From AC-32 sp963719275 (GTDB taxonomy: Bacteria > Actinomycetota > Thermoleophilia > Gaiellales > Gaiellaceae): a stretch of DNA of 64,000 bases. The first letter of the stretch is position 1, and each line of letters opens with the position of its first letter. Where the stretch lies: the NCBI GenBank assembly GCA_963719275.1, contig CAVRBT010000004.1, forward strand, positions 248,001 through 312,000, given 5' to 3'. Shown here in pieces: positions 40,165 to 48,837 of the stretch. Below the pieces are notes generated by a model, which saw nothing but the letters and a program-made list of their open reading frames with translations, searched no databases and was not told the DNA's origin. The position numbers and the translations under genes were made by a program.

Positions 40165-41349
40165 ATGATCGCCTGCCTCGTCATCCCCTCGTTCGAGCTT
40201 CGCGCCTCGCTACGGGAGCGGCCGCGGTTGCTGCTCGAGCCTGCTGCGCTTGCCCCGGAGCCAGGAACCGAGGCGCTTGTGGGGTCGGTGACCGTGGCCG
40301 CGGAGGCGGCGGGAGTCCAGCCGGGGATGCGGCTGGGGGAGGCGCTCGCGATGTGCCCGTCGCTCCAGCTCGTCGACCCCGATCCCGCCGCGGGCGAGCA
40401 GGCGTGGGAGGAGATCGTGCGCCGGCTCGAGGACGCGGGCTTCGCGGTCGACTCGGTCGCGCCCGGCTGCGCGTACTTCGAGACGCGCGGGGTGGAGCGG
40501 CTCTACGGCGGGCTCGAGCCTGCGCTGAAGCGTGCACTGAAGGCTGCCGGCGCGGGCTGGGACGCGCGCGTGGGCGCGGCGTCGCGGCGCTTCGCGGCGC
40601 TGGCCGCGGCGAATGTCGCCCGCTCGGGCCAGGCGCTCGTCGTCTCGGACGAGCGGACGCGGGAGTTCCTCGCGCCGCTGCCAGTGAGCCTGTTGCCGAT
40701 GGACGCGCGCAGGCGCGAGGAGCTGGAGGAGCTCGGGGTCAAGAGGCTCGGAGAGCTTGCCGGGCTGCCGGGCGGCGCCGTCGCCGAACGTCTGGGGCCG
40801 GATGGGCGGCGCGCCTGGAGCCTGGCGAGGGGCGGCTCGAAGCGGCGCGTCCGCGGGCGCAGGCCTGCGGCCGAGCTCTTCGAGGCGCTCGAGTTCCCGG
40901 AGGCGGTCGGGAACGAGCTGACGCTGCGCCGGTCGCTCGGCGTCCTGCTCGACCGGCTGCTGACCCGGCCGGAGCGCGGCGGGCGGGCCCTGCGCAAGGT
41001 CGCGCTTACAGGGCGCCTGGTCGGCGGCGGCTCGTGGCGGCGGACGGTGACGCTTCGCGATGCCACCGCCGATCCCGCCCGGCTGCGCGCCGCGCTCGCT
41101 CCGAAGCTCAACGACCTGCCGGCGCCGATCGTGATGCTGCGGCTCGAGGCGCTCGTGCTCGCGGAGTCGGTCGGCAACCAGCTCGAGCTCGTCCGGCCCG
41201 AGGGTGACGAGCTGCGGGCGCACCTCTCCGAGGGCCTGCGCCAGGTCCGCGCCGGAACCGGGTCGGGATCCGTCTGCACCGTCGTCGAGATCGCGCCGTG
41301 GTCACGCCTGCCCGAGCAGCGCGCGCTACTGGTTCCTCGCGACGACTGA
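40165..41349 (+). CDS. imuB: ImuB, catalytically defective Y-family polymerase of the mutasome
   Basis: 394 residues in the Y-family layout with a helix-hairpin-helix (LEELGVKRLGELAGLPGGAVA), a little-finger domain (LTLRRSLGVLLDRLL) and a C-terminal tail ending in EIAPWSRLPEQRALLV. The usual catalytic carboxylates are absent (CLVIPSFELRA for LDMDxFF; VAPGCAYFET for SIDEAY), as in ImuB, which acts as an adaptor for DnaE2 at the beta clamp. Two LexA boxes control it. No imuA' precedes it here. The DUF6504 and dnaE2 genes follow. Confidence 0.92.
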   Translation: MIACLVIPSFELRASLRERPRLLLEPAALAPEPGTEALVGSVTVAAEAAGVQPGMRLGEALAMCPSLQLVDPDPAAGEQAWEEIVRRLEDAGFAVDSVAPGCAYFETRGVERLYGGLEPALKRALKAAGAGWDARVGAASRRFAALAAANVARSGQALVVSDERTREFLAPLPVSLLPMDARRREELEELGVKRLGELAGLPGGAVAERLGPDGRRAWSLARGGSKRRVRGRRPAAELFEALEFPEAVGNELTLRRSLGVLLDRLLTRPERGGRALRKVALTGRLVGGGSWRRTVTLRDATADPARLRAALAPKLNDLPAPIVMLRLEALVLAESVGNQLELVRPEGDELRAHLSEGLRQVRAGTGSGSVCTVVEIAPWSRLPEQRALLVPRDD

Positions 41350-41485
41350 GGCGTCGCTTGCGATGCCGTTCAAGAGTCGTGCTGGCTTTGCCAGTGCGAC
41401 GTCTAAATCGTCGCTTGCGATGCCGTTCAAGAGTCGTGCTGGCTTTGCCAGTGCGACGTCTAAATCGTCGCTTGCGATGCCGACC
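41350..41485 (-). repeat. Two-hairpin repeat amplified as 57-base tandem copies
   Basis: Two identical 57-base units begin at 41352 and 41409, with about 20 bases of a third at 41466. Each holds hairpin A (GGCGTCGC-TT-GCGATGCC) and hairpin B (core GCTGGC-TTT-GCCAGT). Orientation is opposite to the nusB copies. Fifty-seven is a multiple of three, so a frame passes through unbroken. Confidence 0.9.
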
Positions 41486-41509
41486 ATAAAAGCCGTGCCG
41501 GCGTCGCCC

Positions 41510-41749
41510 GTGCGGCGGATAAACGAGCCTCTTCCGGTGCGCGTCGATGCGCACGTGGACGGCTCGCCTCGGCGTGTGAACCGGGCGGAGGTCGCGCTGG
41601 TGCGGGAGGAGTGGCGCGTCGTCGACCGCTGGTGGACGGAGGAGCCGGTCAGTCGCCGCTACTTCGACGTCGTCCTCGCCGGGGGGGAGCACGCGGTCGT
41701 GTACCTCGACGAGGAGGTGGGCCGCTGGTTCAGCCAGCGCGGCGTGTGA
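41510..41749 (+). CDS. DUF6504 family protein of the ImuB/DnaE2 cassette
   Basis: 79 residues beginning RRINEPLPVRVDAHVDG and containing LVREEWRVVDRWWTEEPVSRRYF and VVYLDEEVGRWFSQR. This short protein is regularly found between imuB and dnaE2 in Actinobacteria (DUF6504); its role is unknown. GTG 41510 gives the family's usual start. An in-frame ATG at 41480 and others inside the tandem repeat would add repeat-encoded residues and are less likely. Confidence 0.78.
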   Translation: MRRINEPLPVRVDAHVDGSPRRVNRAEVALVREEWRVVDRWWTEEPVSRRYFDVVLAGGEHAVVYLDEEVGRWFSQRGV

Positions 41750-41754
41750 AGCGG

Positions 41755-42537
41755 TTACGCCCGCAGGCGGTCGATGAACCCGCCGGGCGGGGCGTGCAGG
41801 TTGAGGAAGCGGATCGGCTCCGGCCCCGCGTGGCGGAAGCCGTGCACCGTTCCGGGCGGAGCGGCGACGAACGTCCCCGGGCCCGCAACCCGCGGCTCGT
41901 CTCCGACGCGGAACTCGACCTGCTCCTCGAGCACGTAGAAGGCGTCGACGTGGTCGGCGTGGGTGTGCGGGTCGACGCCCTCGAACTCGGGCTGGAAGGT
42001 CATGTCGATCGCGGTCACCTGCGGCAGGTCGCAGAGGACGTAGTGCCTGCTCGACTCGTGCTCGATCGTCTCGGCGTCGGCCGGCGAGCTGAACACCGCG
42101 TCGGCGAAGGGACAGCCGCCGTCGGGCGGAGGCTCGTGCTGCTCGAACACGCCGCTCTTGCCGCGAAGAAGCTCGCCGAACCCGACCGAGGGCGCGTGGA
42201 GGTTGAGGAAGACGGCGTCGGCGGAGCTGGAGTTGCGGAAGGTGTGAACCGTGTTCGGCGGCGCCGCGGCGAACATCCCGGGCGTCGCCGTCAGGATTCG
42301 CCGCTCGGCGCCGAGCATGAGCTCGAGCTCGCCCTCCAGGACGTAGAACGCGTCGGTGTGAAGGTGATGGACGTGCGGGTCCAGCCCGTCCTCGCCGGCG
42401 CCGTAGCGGAACCACGTCACGATCAGCTCGTCGAGCTCGGTCAGGATCCGGAGCGTCTTCTCCGGGCTGTCGGTCGTCGTCTCGCCCTCGCCGGGCGAAC
42501 GATGGACGACCCCATGATCTCGCGCGTCCGGATGCAC
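41755..42537 (-). CDS. Bicupin protein
   Basis: 260 residues with two cupin barrels. Metal-type motifs: HVHHLHTDAFYVLEGELEL ... PPNTVHTFRN, and HTHADHVDAFYVLEEQVEF ... PPGTVHGFRH. Both have the His/His/Glu-like ligands expected for metal binding. The duplicated layout is like quercetinase- or oxalate-type bicupins; substrate unknown. Start ATG 42537 has a weak TAGCAG -10 seven bases before it. It lies antisense within the imuB-dnaE2 cassette. Confidence 0.82.
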   Translation of the reverse strand: MHPDARDHGVVHRSPGEGETTTDSPEKTLRILTELDELIVTWFRYGAGEDGLDPHVHHLHTDAFYVLEGELELMLGAERRILTATPGMFAAAPPNTVHTFRNSSSADAVFLNLHAPSVGFGELLRGKSGVFEQHEPPPDGGCPFADAVFSSPADAETIEHESSRHYVLCDLPQVTAIDMTFQPEFEGVDPHTHADHVDAFYVLEEQVEFRVGDEPRVAGPGTFVAAPPGTVHGFRHAGPEPIRFLNLHAPPGGFIDRLRA

Positions 42538-42732
42538 GATCTGCTACGCCTGGGCCGCTCCGGCCCGGCTGCGGCCGGCGGAGCCGGCCTCCACCGCGCC
42601 TGCGCTTCGCCACGTCCGCCGCTCACCGATGCTGCCAGCATCGCCGAGCGTCCGCCGCGGCGCCCCAGACGCACCAGCTCGCGCCCCGGAGCGGACGAGC
42701 TCATGGAATCGGCCATCTAGGAGCAGCGGCTG

Positions 42733-45700
42733 GTGGTCGTCGAGCTGCACGCGCATTCAGCCTATTCGTTCCTCGACGGCGCATCGCTGCCGGAGGAGCT
42801 CGCGGCGAGCGCGGCGGAGCTCGGTTACGGGGCGCTCGCGCTCACCGATCACGACGGCGTCTACGGCTCGCTCGAGTTCGCGCATGCGGCGAAGGCCTTC
42901 GGCGTGCGGCCGATCACCGGGGCCGAGGTGACGCTCACGGACGGCTCGCACGTGACGCTGCTCGTCGAGAGCGCTCGGGGCTACGCGAACCTCTGCCGGC
43001 TGCTGACGGCAGCGCACGCGGGGACGCGGCCGGCGGCGCAGCCGCCTGTCCACGTAAGCGGACGAGGGGAAGGGGTGCGGGGGAATTGGGAGGTTCCCCC
43101 GGCGACCCGGCACATTCCGCCGCTGCCGCCGTCCCTCGACGCTGCGCTGCTGGAAGAGCTGAACGACGGTCTCGTCTGCCTGTCGGGGTGTGCCCGCCAC
43201 GGCCTCGCGCTGCGGAGCCCGAACGGCGCCGCCGCGCTCGCGCGCGCGTTCGGGCGCGAGCGCTTCTTCGTCGAGCTGCAGCGCCCGTATGAACGCGGCG
43301 ATTCGCAGCGGCTTGCGGCGCTGCGCGACCTCGCCGAGACGCTGGGGGTCGACACGGTCGCGACCGGTGACGTCCATGCGCATCACCCTCGCCGGGCGTC
43401 GCTGCAGGATGCACTGGTCGCGATCCGCTGCCGCACATCGCTCGACGGTTGCGAGGCGGAGCGGCGGGGCAACCGCGAGAGCGTGCTCGTCTCCCCGGTC
43501 GAGCTGGAGGAGCGCTTCCCGCTCGACCGCGACGCGGTGCGGCGCACCGGCGAGCTCGCGAAGCGGCTCGAGTTCGACCTGACCGAGGATCTCGGCTACC
43601 GCTACCCGGACTTCTCGGACACCGGCGAGCCGGCGATCAGGCAGCTTGCGGGCGTCTGCGACCGGGCGTTCGCCGAGCGCTACGGCACGCTACGCGTTCC
43701 AGGATCACGTTCACGACTCCGGACCCTGGCTCGTGAACGTCTTGACGAGGAGCTCGAGCTGATCGACGAGCTCGGGCTCGCGGGGTTCTTCCTGCTGCAC
43801 TGGGAAGTGCTCGAGCTGGCGCGCGAGTGCGCGGTCGAGGTGCGCGGTGGCTCGATCGCGCGCAACGTCCTGCCGCCGGGCCGCGGGCGCGGCAGCTCGG
43901 TGGGCTCGATCGTCTGTTACCTGACCGGCCTCTCGCACGTCGACCCGGTGCACGCAGGGCTCTCACTCGGTCGCTTCCTCAACCGGGAGATGGCCTCCGT
44001 GCCGGACATCGATCTCGACTTCCCGCGCGACATCCGCGAGAAGCTGATCGTCGCCGTCTGCGAGCGCTACGGCCACGAGCACTCGGCGCTCGTCGCGAGC
44101 TTCTCGACCTACCACGCACGCGGCGCGATCCGTGACCTTGGGAAGGCGCTCGGCCTGCCGTTCGGCGAGCTCGAGCGCCTCGCCCGCCTCACGGACGGCA
44201 ATCCCTACCGCGTCGGCGAGGAGATCGCGAAGCTCCCGGATGCGGACACGAAGCTCGCGTCGCCGCGCTGGCGCGCCTTCGTCGAGCTCTGCGGCGAGAT
44301 CGGCGGTCTGCCACGGCACGTCTCGCAGCACCCCGGCGGGATGGTGATCTCGACGCGGCCGCTCGTCGAGCTCGTGCCCGTGCAGCCTGCGGCGATGGCC
44401 GGGCGGCAGCTCTGTCAGTGGGACAAGGACTCGTGCGCGGACGCTGGATTCCTGAAGATCGACCTGCTCGGGCTCGGGATGCTCTCGGCGGTCGAGGACT
44501 GCGTCGAGCAGGTCGCGCGGGTTCACGGAAAGACGGTGGACCTCTCGCGCGTCCCGCTCGAAGACCCCGACGTGTACCGCGAGATCCAGGCGGCGGACAC
44601 GATCGGCGTCTTCCAGATCGAGAGCCGAGCCCAGATGCAGTCGCTGCTCCAGACGCGACCGGAGAACCTCGACGACCTGACGATCCAGGTCGCGCTCGTG
44701 CGACCGGGGCCGATCCAGGGCGGCGCGGTCCACCCGTACATCGCGAACCGGCAGCAGCTGCGCGAAGACCCGGATTTCGTGCCCCCCGTCGACCATCCGC
44801 TGCTGGAGGAGCCGCTGCGCGAGACGCTCGGGGTGATCGTCTTCCAGGACCAGGTGCTCGAGGTGGCGACGGCGCTCGCCGGCTTCTCGATCGGCGAGGC
44901 GGAAGGGCTGCGCCGGGCCATGAGCCGCAAGCGTTCGCTGGAGGCGATCGAGGCGTTCCGCGGCCGGTTCGTCGAGGGCGGAGTCGCGAAAGGGGTCGGG
45001 GCGGAGGTCGCGGACGCGGTCTTCGACAAGCTCGTCGGGTTCTCGGGCTTCGGCTTCCCGAAATCGCACGCGGCGGCGTTCGGGCTGCTCGCGTACCAGT
45101 CGGCGTGGCTGCGGCACCACTATCCAGCCGAGTTCCTCTGCGCGCTGCTGAACGCGCAGCCGATGGGCTTCTACCCGCCGTCCTCGCTGGTGCGCGACGC
45201 GCAACGGCGCGGAGTGGAGGTGCGGCCGCCGGACGTGAACCGTAGCGCGGCGGAGTGCGCGCTCGAGGGCGAGGCCGTGCGCGTCGGGCTGTCGTACGTT
45301 CGCTCGCTGGGGGAGGAGGAGGCGAAGGCGGTCGCGGCGGAGCGGGAGCGGGGCGGGCCGTTCCGCGGGGTGCGGGAGCTGGCGCAGCGGACCGGGCTCG
45401 ACCGCGCGCGGCTGGAGGCGCTCGTCGCGTCAGGGGCGTGCGACGGGCTCGGCCGCGGCGGACGTCGACGTGCGCTGCTGTGGGAGCTCGGCTTCGCACC
45501 GCGTGCGCAGACGGTGCCGGGGAGCGGGGGCGAGGAGAGTCAGCTCGCGCTGCCGCTCGACCCGACGGCGGAGACGCCCGTCCTGCGGGAGCAGACGCCG
45601 TGGGAGCGGATGCTCGCCGACTACCGCACGACGAGCCTCTCGGTCGGGGTACACCCATTGGCGCTGCTGCGGCCGCACTTGCCGGAGCGGACGCTGTCGA

Positions 45701-46044
45701 GCCGCGAGCTGGCGGAGGCGCCGGCGGGCGGGTTCGTCGCGGTTGCCGGGATGGCGGTGGCGCGGCAGCGGCCGGCGACGGCAAACGGGGTCGTGTTCAT
45801 GCTGCTCGAGGACGAGTTCGGCCAGATGAACCTGGTTGTGCCGCCGGCCGTGTACGACCGGTTTCGACCGCTGGTCCGAGGCGAGCCGCTGCTGCTGGCG
45901 CGCGGCCGCTTCGAGCACGTCGGCCGCAACCAGAACGTGCTGGTCCAGGAGCTGGAGTCCCTCGGCCCGTTGGCGCGGCGTTGCGCCGACGAGGCCGATG
46001 TCTTCGGCTCGCTCCCGGCCGCCCATCATTTCGGCCATCGCTGA
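42733..46044 (+). CDS. dnaE2: Error-prone DNA polymerase DnaE2 (ImuC)
   Basis: 1103-residue C-family polymerase that copies damaged DNA with ImuB. PHP domain (ELHAHSAYSFLDGASLPEE, DHDGVYG), polymerase core with SVPDIDLDFPRDIREKLI (catalytic Asp pair) and GRGSSVGSIVCYL, HhH, and C-terminal OB (VAVAGMAVARQRPATANG, GQMNLVV). Two stretches depart from the family: residues about 100-136 (nucleotides 43030-43140) and about 318-338 (43680-43745), both encoded over palindromes. GTG start 42733. No LexA box at its own start; it may rely on the imuB promoter 2.6 kb upstream. Confidence 0.94.
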   Translation: MVVELHAHSAYSFLDGASLPEELAASAAELGYGALALTDHDGVYGSLEFAHAAKAFGVRPITGAEVTLTDGSHVTLLVESARGYANLCRLLTAAHAGTRPAAQPPVHVSGRGEGVRGNWEVPPATRHIPPLPPSLDAALLEELNDGLVCLSGCARHGLALRSPNGAAALARAFGRERFFVELQRPYERGDSQRLAALRDLAETLGVDTVATGDVHAHHPRRASLQDALVAIRCRTSLDGCEAERRGNRESVLVSPVELEERFPLDRDAVRRTGELAKRLEFDLTEDLGYRYPDFSDTGEPAIRQLAGVCDRAFAERYGTLRVPGSRSRLRTLARERLDEELELIDELGLAGFFLLHWEVLELARECAVEVRGGSIARNVLPPGRGRGSSVGSIVCYLTGLSHVDPVHAGLSLGRFLNREMASVPDIDLDFPRDIREKLIVAVCERYGHEHSALVASFSTYHARGAIRDLGKALGLPFGELERLARLTDGNPYRVGEEIAKLPDADTKLASPRWRAFVELCGEIGGLPRHVSQHPGGMVISTRPLVELVPVQPAAMAGRQLCQWDKDSCADAGFLKIDLLGLGMLSAVEDCVEQVARVHGKTVDLSRVPLEDPDVYREIQAADTIGVFQIESRAQMQSLLQTRPENLDDLTIQVALVRPGPIQGGAVHPYIANRQQLREDPDFVPPVDHPLLEEPLRETLGVIVFQDQVLEVATALAGFSIGEAEGLRRAMSRKRSLEAIEAFRGRFVEGGVAKGVGAEVADAVFDKLVGFSGFGFPKSHAAAFGLLAYQSAWLRHHYPAEFLCALLNAQPMGFYPPSSLVRDAQRRGVEVRPPDVNRSAAECALEGEAVRVGLSYVRSLGEEEAKAVAAERERGGPFRGVRELAQRTGLDRARLEALVASGACDGLGRGGRRRALLWELGFAPRAQTVPGSGGEESQLALPLDPTAETPVLREQTPWERMLADYRTTSLSVGVHPLALLRPHLPERTLSSRELAEAPAGGFVAVAGMAVARQRPATANGVVFMLLEDEFGQMNLVVPPAVYDRFRPLVRGEPLLLARGRFEHVGRNQNVLVQELESLGPLARRCADEADVFGSLPAAHHFGHR
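43066..43104 (+). repeat. GGGGGAA/TTCCCCC palindromic repeat, copy 2, inside dnaE2
   Basis: About 38 bases matching the minus strand of 9334-9374 (shared GGGAGGTTCCCCCGGC, GGGGARGGGGT). Translated in frame within dnaE2 as part of an extra segment absent from typical family members. Confidence 0.75.
43707..43740 (+). repeat. 10-bp perfect palindrome inside dnaE2
   Basis: ACGTTCACGA and TCGTGAACGT flank a 14-base loop. It encodes part of a short Arg/Ser-rich segment (VPGSRSRLRTLAR) that appears inserted into a conserved region. Confidence 0.65.
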
Positions 46045-46074
46045 CCAGCCGCCGTCCGGCCGCGAAAGCCATAC

Positions 46075-46092
46075 CCCCACCCGAGGGTGGGG
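46075..46092 (+). terminator. Terminator-like hairpin after dnaE2
   Basis: CCCCACCC-GA-GGGTGGGG, 30 bases after the dnaE2 stop, no T-run. Confidence 0.5.
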
Positions 46093-46214
46093 CCGCAACC
46101 CACCTCCCTCGCGGTCGACGGTACTCGTGTTCTGCGCACGCGTGTGTGCCGCGTTTGTGCCGGATGCGTGCCGATTCGTCCTCAGCTGCCGTTTGCCGCG
46201 GCCGTGGCGATGGG

Positions 46215-46220
46215 CACAAT
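46215..46220 (+). promoter_or_regulatory. Probable -10 of the GH15 gene
   Basis: CACAAT ends nine bases before the ATG at 46230; no Shine-Dalgarno. Confidence 0.35.
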
Positions 46221-46229
46221 CCGCTCCCG

Positions 46230-48038
46230 ATGGAGCGAGTCGACGGCTACGCCCCGATCCGCGACTACGCGCTCGTGGGCGACGGCCGCACCGGCGCGCT
46301 GATCGCCCGCGACGGCTCCGTCGACTGGCTCTGCCTGCCGAACGTGGATTCACCCTCGGTCTTCGCACGCATCCTCGACACCGGCCGCGGCGGCTCCTTC
46401 CGCCTCGAGCCAACGGCCCGCTTCGAAGCCGAGCGCCGCTACCAGCGCAACTCGAATGTCCTCGAGACGACCTTCACAACCGGCCAGGGCCGCGTTCGCG
46501 TAACCGATGCGATGACGCTCACCGACATCCAGCGGATCTCGCCGATGCGGGAGCTGGTGCGCAAGGTGGAGGCGCTCTCCGGCACCGTCCCGCTGCGCTG
46601 GATGCTCGAGCCGCGCTTCGGCTACGGCCGCGCCGAGACGCGGATCGAGCGCCGTGCCGGCCGCTGGTTCGCCCACTCCGGCGGCGACGCGCTCGTGCTC
46701 GGCCTCTGTGACGCCGGCGAGGGCGAGCTCCGCGACGGCGCGATCTCGGGACAGCTCGCGCTCACGGAGGGCTCCAGCGCGATCCTCTCCCTCGCCGCAG
46801 CCAGCCGCGAGCCGGCAGTCATCCCGGGTCGGGAGGACTCCGAGCGGCGCCTCGCCCGCACCGAGCGGTTCTGGCCGCAGTGGGCCGGCCGCGTCGAGTA
46901 CGACGGGCCCTGGCGCGATGCCGTCGTACGCAGCGCCCTCGTCCTCAAGCTCCTCACCTTCTCCCCGTCGGGAGCGATCGTCGCCGCGCCGACGACCTCG
47001 CTGCCGGAGTGGATCGGGGGCGAGCGCAACTGGGACTACCGCTTCACCTGGCTGCGCGACGCGAGCTGGACACTCGACGCGATGCTGCACCTCGGGTTCC
47101 ACGAGGAGGCTCACGCGTTCTTCTGGTGGCTGATGCACGCCTCGCGCCTGACCCAGCCGCGCCTGCAGATCCTCTACCGCGTCGACGGCTCGACCGAGAC
47201 GGCGGAGCGCGAGCTCTCCGAGCTCTCCGGCTACCGCAGCTCGGCGCCGGTGCGCATCGGCAACGGCGCCCGCGCGCAGGTGCAGCTCGACCTCTACGGC
47301 GCGGTGCTCGAGGCGATCTGGCTCTACGCGAGGAAAGTCGGCCACCTCGACGGCGACACCGGCAAGGAGGTCGCGCGCATGGCCGACTACGTCGCGCGGC
47401 ACTGGCGCGACCGCGACAACGGCATCTGGGAGGTGCGCGACGACCGCACGCACTACACGCAGTCGAAGGCGCTCTGCTGGGTCGGCCTCGACCGCGCCTG
47501 CATGCTCGCCGACGAAGGCATGATCCCGAACCGCAGCAAGCGGTGGCGCGCCGAGGCAGACGAGCTGCAGGAGTTCGTCGACGGCGAGGGCTGGGACGAG
47601 GAACGCAGCAGCTACGTCCGCGCTCCCGACCTGCGCGAGCTCGACGCGAGCCTGCTCACGCTCGCCCTCCTGGGCTACCACGACCCGCGCAGCGAGCGGA
47701 TCCAGGGCACGGTCGCCGCGATCGAGCGGGAGCTGCGCGAGGGGCCGTACGTCTACCGCTACCGGGGCGAGGACGGGCTCGAGGGCGAGGAGGGCGCCTT
47801 CCTCACGTGCTCGTTCTGGCTCGTCGACGCGTATGCGCGCGTCGGCCGCCTGGACGATGCGAACGCCCTGATGGAGCAGCTCGTCGGACTCGCGAACGAC
47901 GTCGGCCTCTACGGCGAGGAGATCGATCCGCACAGCGGGGAGTTCCTCGGCAACTTCCCGCAGGGGCTGACGCATCTCGCGCTTGTGAACGCGGGGGTGT
48001 CGATCGCCGACGCGGAGCTCCGGAGGGACGCGGCGTGA
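46230..48038 (+). CDS. Glycoside hydrolase family 15 (glucoamylase/trehalase-type)
   Basis: 602 residues. An N-terminal super-beta-sandwich (YAPIRDYALVGDGRTGALIA, DGSVDWLCLPNVDSPSVFA) and a C-terminal (alpha/alpha)6 barrel with GGERNWDYRFTWLRDASW, the first catalytic Glu region, and PEEDPHSGEFLGNFPQ-type EIDPHSGEFLGNFPQGLTH. This is the bacterial GH15 group that includes glucoamylases and acid trehalases. Cytoplasmic, as no signal peptide is seen, so it probably acts on intracellular alpha-glucans or trehalose. Overlaps the following membrane gene by four bases. Confidence 0.9.
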   Translation: MERVDGYAPIRDYALVGDGRTGALIARDGSVDWLCLPNVDSPSVFARILDTGRGGSFRLEPTARFEAERRYQRNSNVLETTFTTGQGRVRVTDAMTLTDIQRISPMRELVRKVEALSGTVPLRWMLEPRFGYGRAETRIERRAGRWFAHSGGDALVLGLCDAGEGELRDGAISGQLALTEGSSAILSLAAASREPAVIPGREDSERRLARTERFWPQWAGRVEYDGPWRDAVVRSALVLKLLTFSPSGAIVAAPTTSLPEWIGGERNWDYRFTWLRDASWTLDAMLHLGFHEEAHAFFWWLMHASRLTQPRLQILYRVDGSTETAERELSELSGYRSSAPVRIGNGARAQVQLDLYGAVLEAIWLYARKVGHLDGDTGKEVARMADYVARHWRDRDNGIWEVRDDRTHYTQSKALCWVGLDRACMLADEGMIPNRSKRWRAEADELQEFVDGEGWDEERSSYVRAPDLRELDASLLTLALLGYHDPRSERIQGTVAAIERELREGPYVYRYRGEDGLEGEEGAFLTCSFWLVDAYARVGRLDDANALMEQLVGLANDVGLYGEEIDPHSGEFLGNFPQGLTHLALVNAGVSIADAELRRDAA

Positions 48039-48517
48039 CCGTCTGGGGCGCGCTCGCCGGCGGCGCCGTGGGGACGATTGTGCTGACCAGCGGCCTGCGC
48101 CTCGCCCAGGAGATGGGCTGGACCCGCATGGACATCCCGTTGCTGCTCGGGACGGTCTTCACCGACCGGCGCGGCCCCGCGAGCGTGATCGGCTACGTCG
48201 TCCACTTCTGCAACGGCCTGGTCTTCGCGCTGGCGTACTACGCGGTGTTCCGTGCGGTGGGGCACGCGGGCTGGCTGTTCGGTGCAGCACTGGGAGTCGT
48301 CCACGCAGGCCTCGCGGGCGGAGCGCTGATGACCGTCCTGCTCCCGGCCGTGCACCCCCGCATGGGCACACCCTGGTCGGACGCCGAGGAGACGCCACTG
48401 CTCGAGGCGCCGGGGTTCCTGCTGATGAACTACGGCCGCCGGACGGTGATCTGGACGCTGATCGCCCACGTCGTCTACGGAGCGATCGTGGGCGGGTTCG
48501 CCGCCCAGCTGGGTTAG
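48035..48517 (+). CDS. Integral membrane protein of unknown function
   Basis: 160 residues with about four hydrophobic helices (WGALAGGAVGTIVLTSGLRL, IGYVVHFCNGLVFALAYYAV, AGWLFGAALGVVHAGLAGGA, VIWTLIAHVVYGAIVGGFAA). A loop ending HPRMGTPWSDAEETPLLEAP is polar and acidic. GTG start inside the GH15 stop. The TAG stop overlaps the TAA of the convergent gene (TTAG). No family recognised with confidence. Confidence 0.75.
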   Translation: MTVWGALAGGAVGTIVLTSGLRLAQEMGWTRMDIPLLLGTVFTDRRGPASVIGYVVHFCNGLVFALAYYAVFRAVGHAGWLFGAALGVVHAGLAGGALMTVLLPAVHPRMGTPWSDAEETPLLEAPGFLLMNYGRRTVIWTLIAHVVYGAIVGGFAAQLG

Positions 48518-48825
48518 CGGTTCTCGATCTCGAGGCCGAAACGTGGAAGCCGCTTCGTCACCGCGCGGTTGAACTCGTCCTCGTACTCCTCCGCCGAGGC
48601 TTCGTCGAGCGTCGACGCGAAGTTGTCGCGCAGGTCGGCCAGGATCTCGGTGCCGGTCTCGACGAGGTCCTGGTAGTCGCCGAAGCGCTCCTCGGCCACG
48701 TCGCGCTCGGCGCGGTCGTACGCGCGCTCGGCCGCGTCGCAGGCGTCGAGCAGCTCGAGGCTCTCGCGGACGAAGAGATCGAGTTGCCGCGAGATCACAT
48801 CCGCGAAGCGGCGCCTCTTCAGCAC
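48514..48825 (-). CDS. Small helical protein of unknown function
   Basis: 103 residues, predicted almost all helix and acidic: RQLDLFVRESLELLDACDAA, ERDVAEERFGDYQDLVETGTEILADLR. GTG start with AGGAGG touching it and a TAGTCT -10 six bases upstream. No Cys pair, signal peptide or membrane helix. Divergent from the nuclease gene with overlapping -10 elements. Confidence 0.7.
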   Translation of the reverse strand: MLKRRRFADVISRQLDLFVRESLELLDACDAAERAYDRAERDVAEERFGDYQDLVETGTEILADLRDNFASTLDEASAEEYEDEFNRAVTKRLPRFGLEIENR

Positions 48826-48830
48826 CCTCC

Positions 48831-48837
48831 TAGACTA
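48831..48837. promoter_or_regulatory. Overlapping divergent -10 elements (small helical protein / nuclease)
   Basis: The palindrome TAGACTAGTC carries TAGACT (plus, 10 bases before the GTG at 48847) and TAGTCT (minus, six bases before the GTG at 48825). The start codons are 21 bases apart. Confidence 0.55.

Noticed and set aside
42538..42732. Possible small gene or LexA site upstream of dnaE2
   Set aside because: Frames here are GC-rich shadows and no GAAC-N4-GTTC box is present; only short hairpins such as GATGCTG/CAGCATC are seen.
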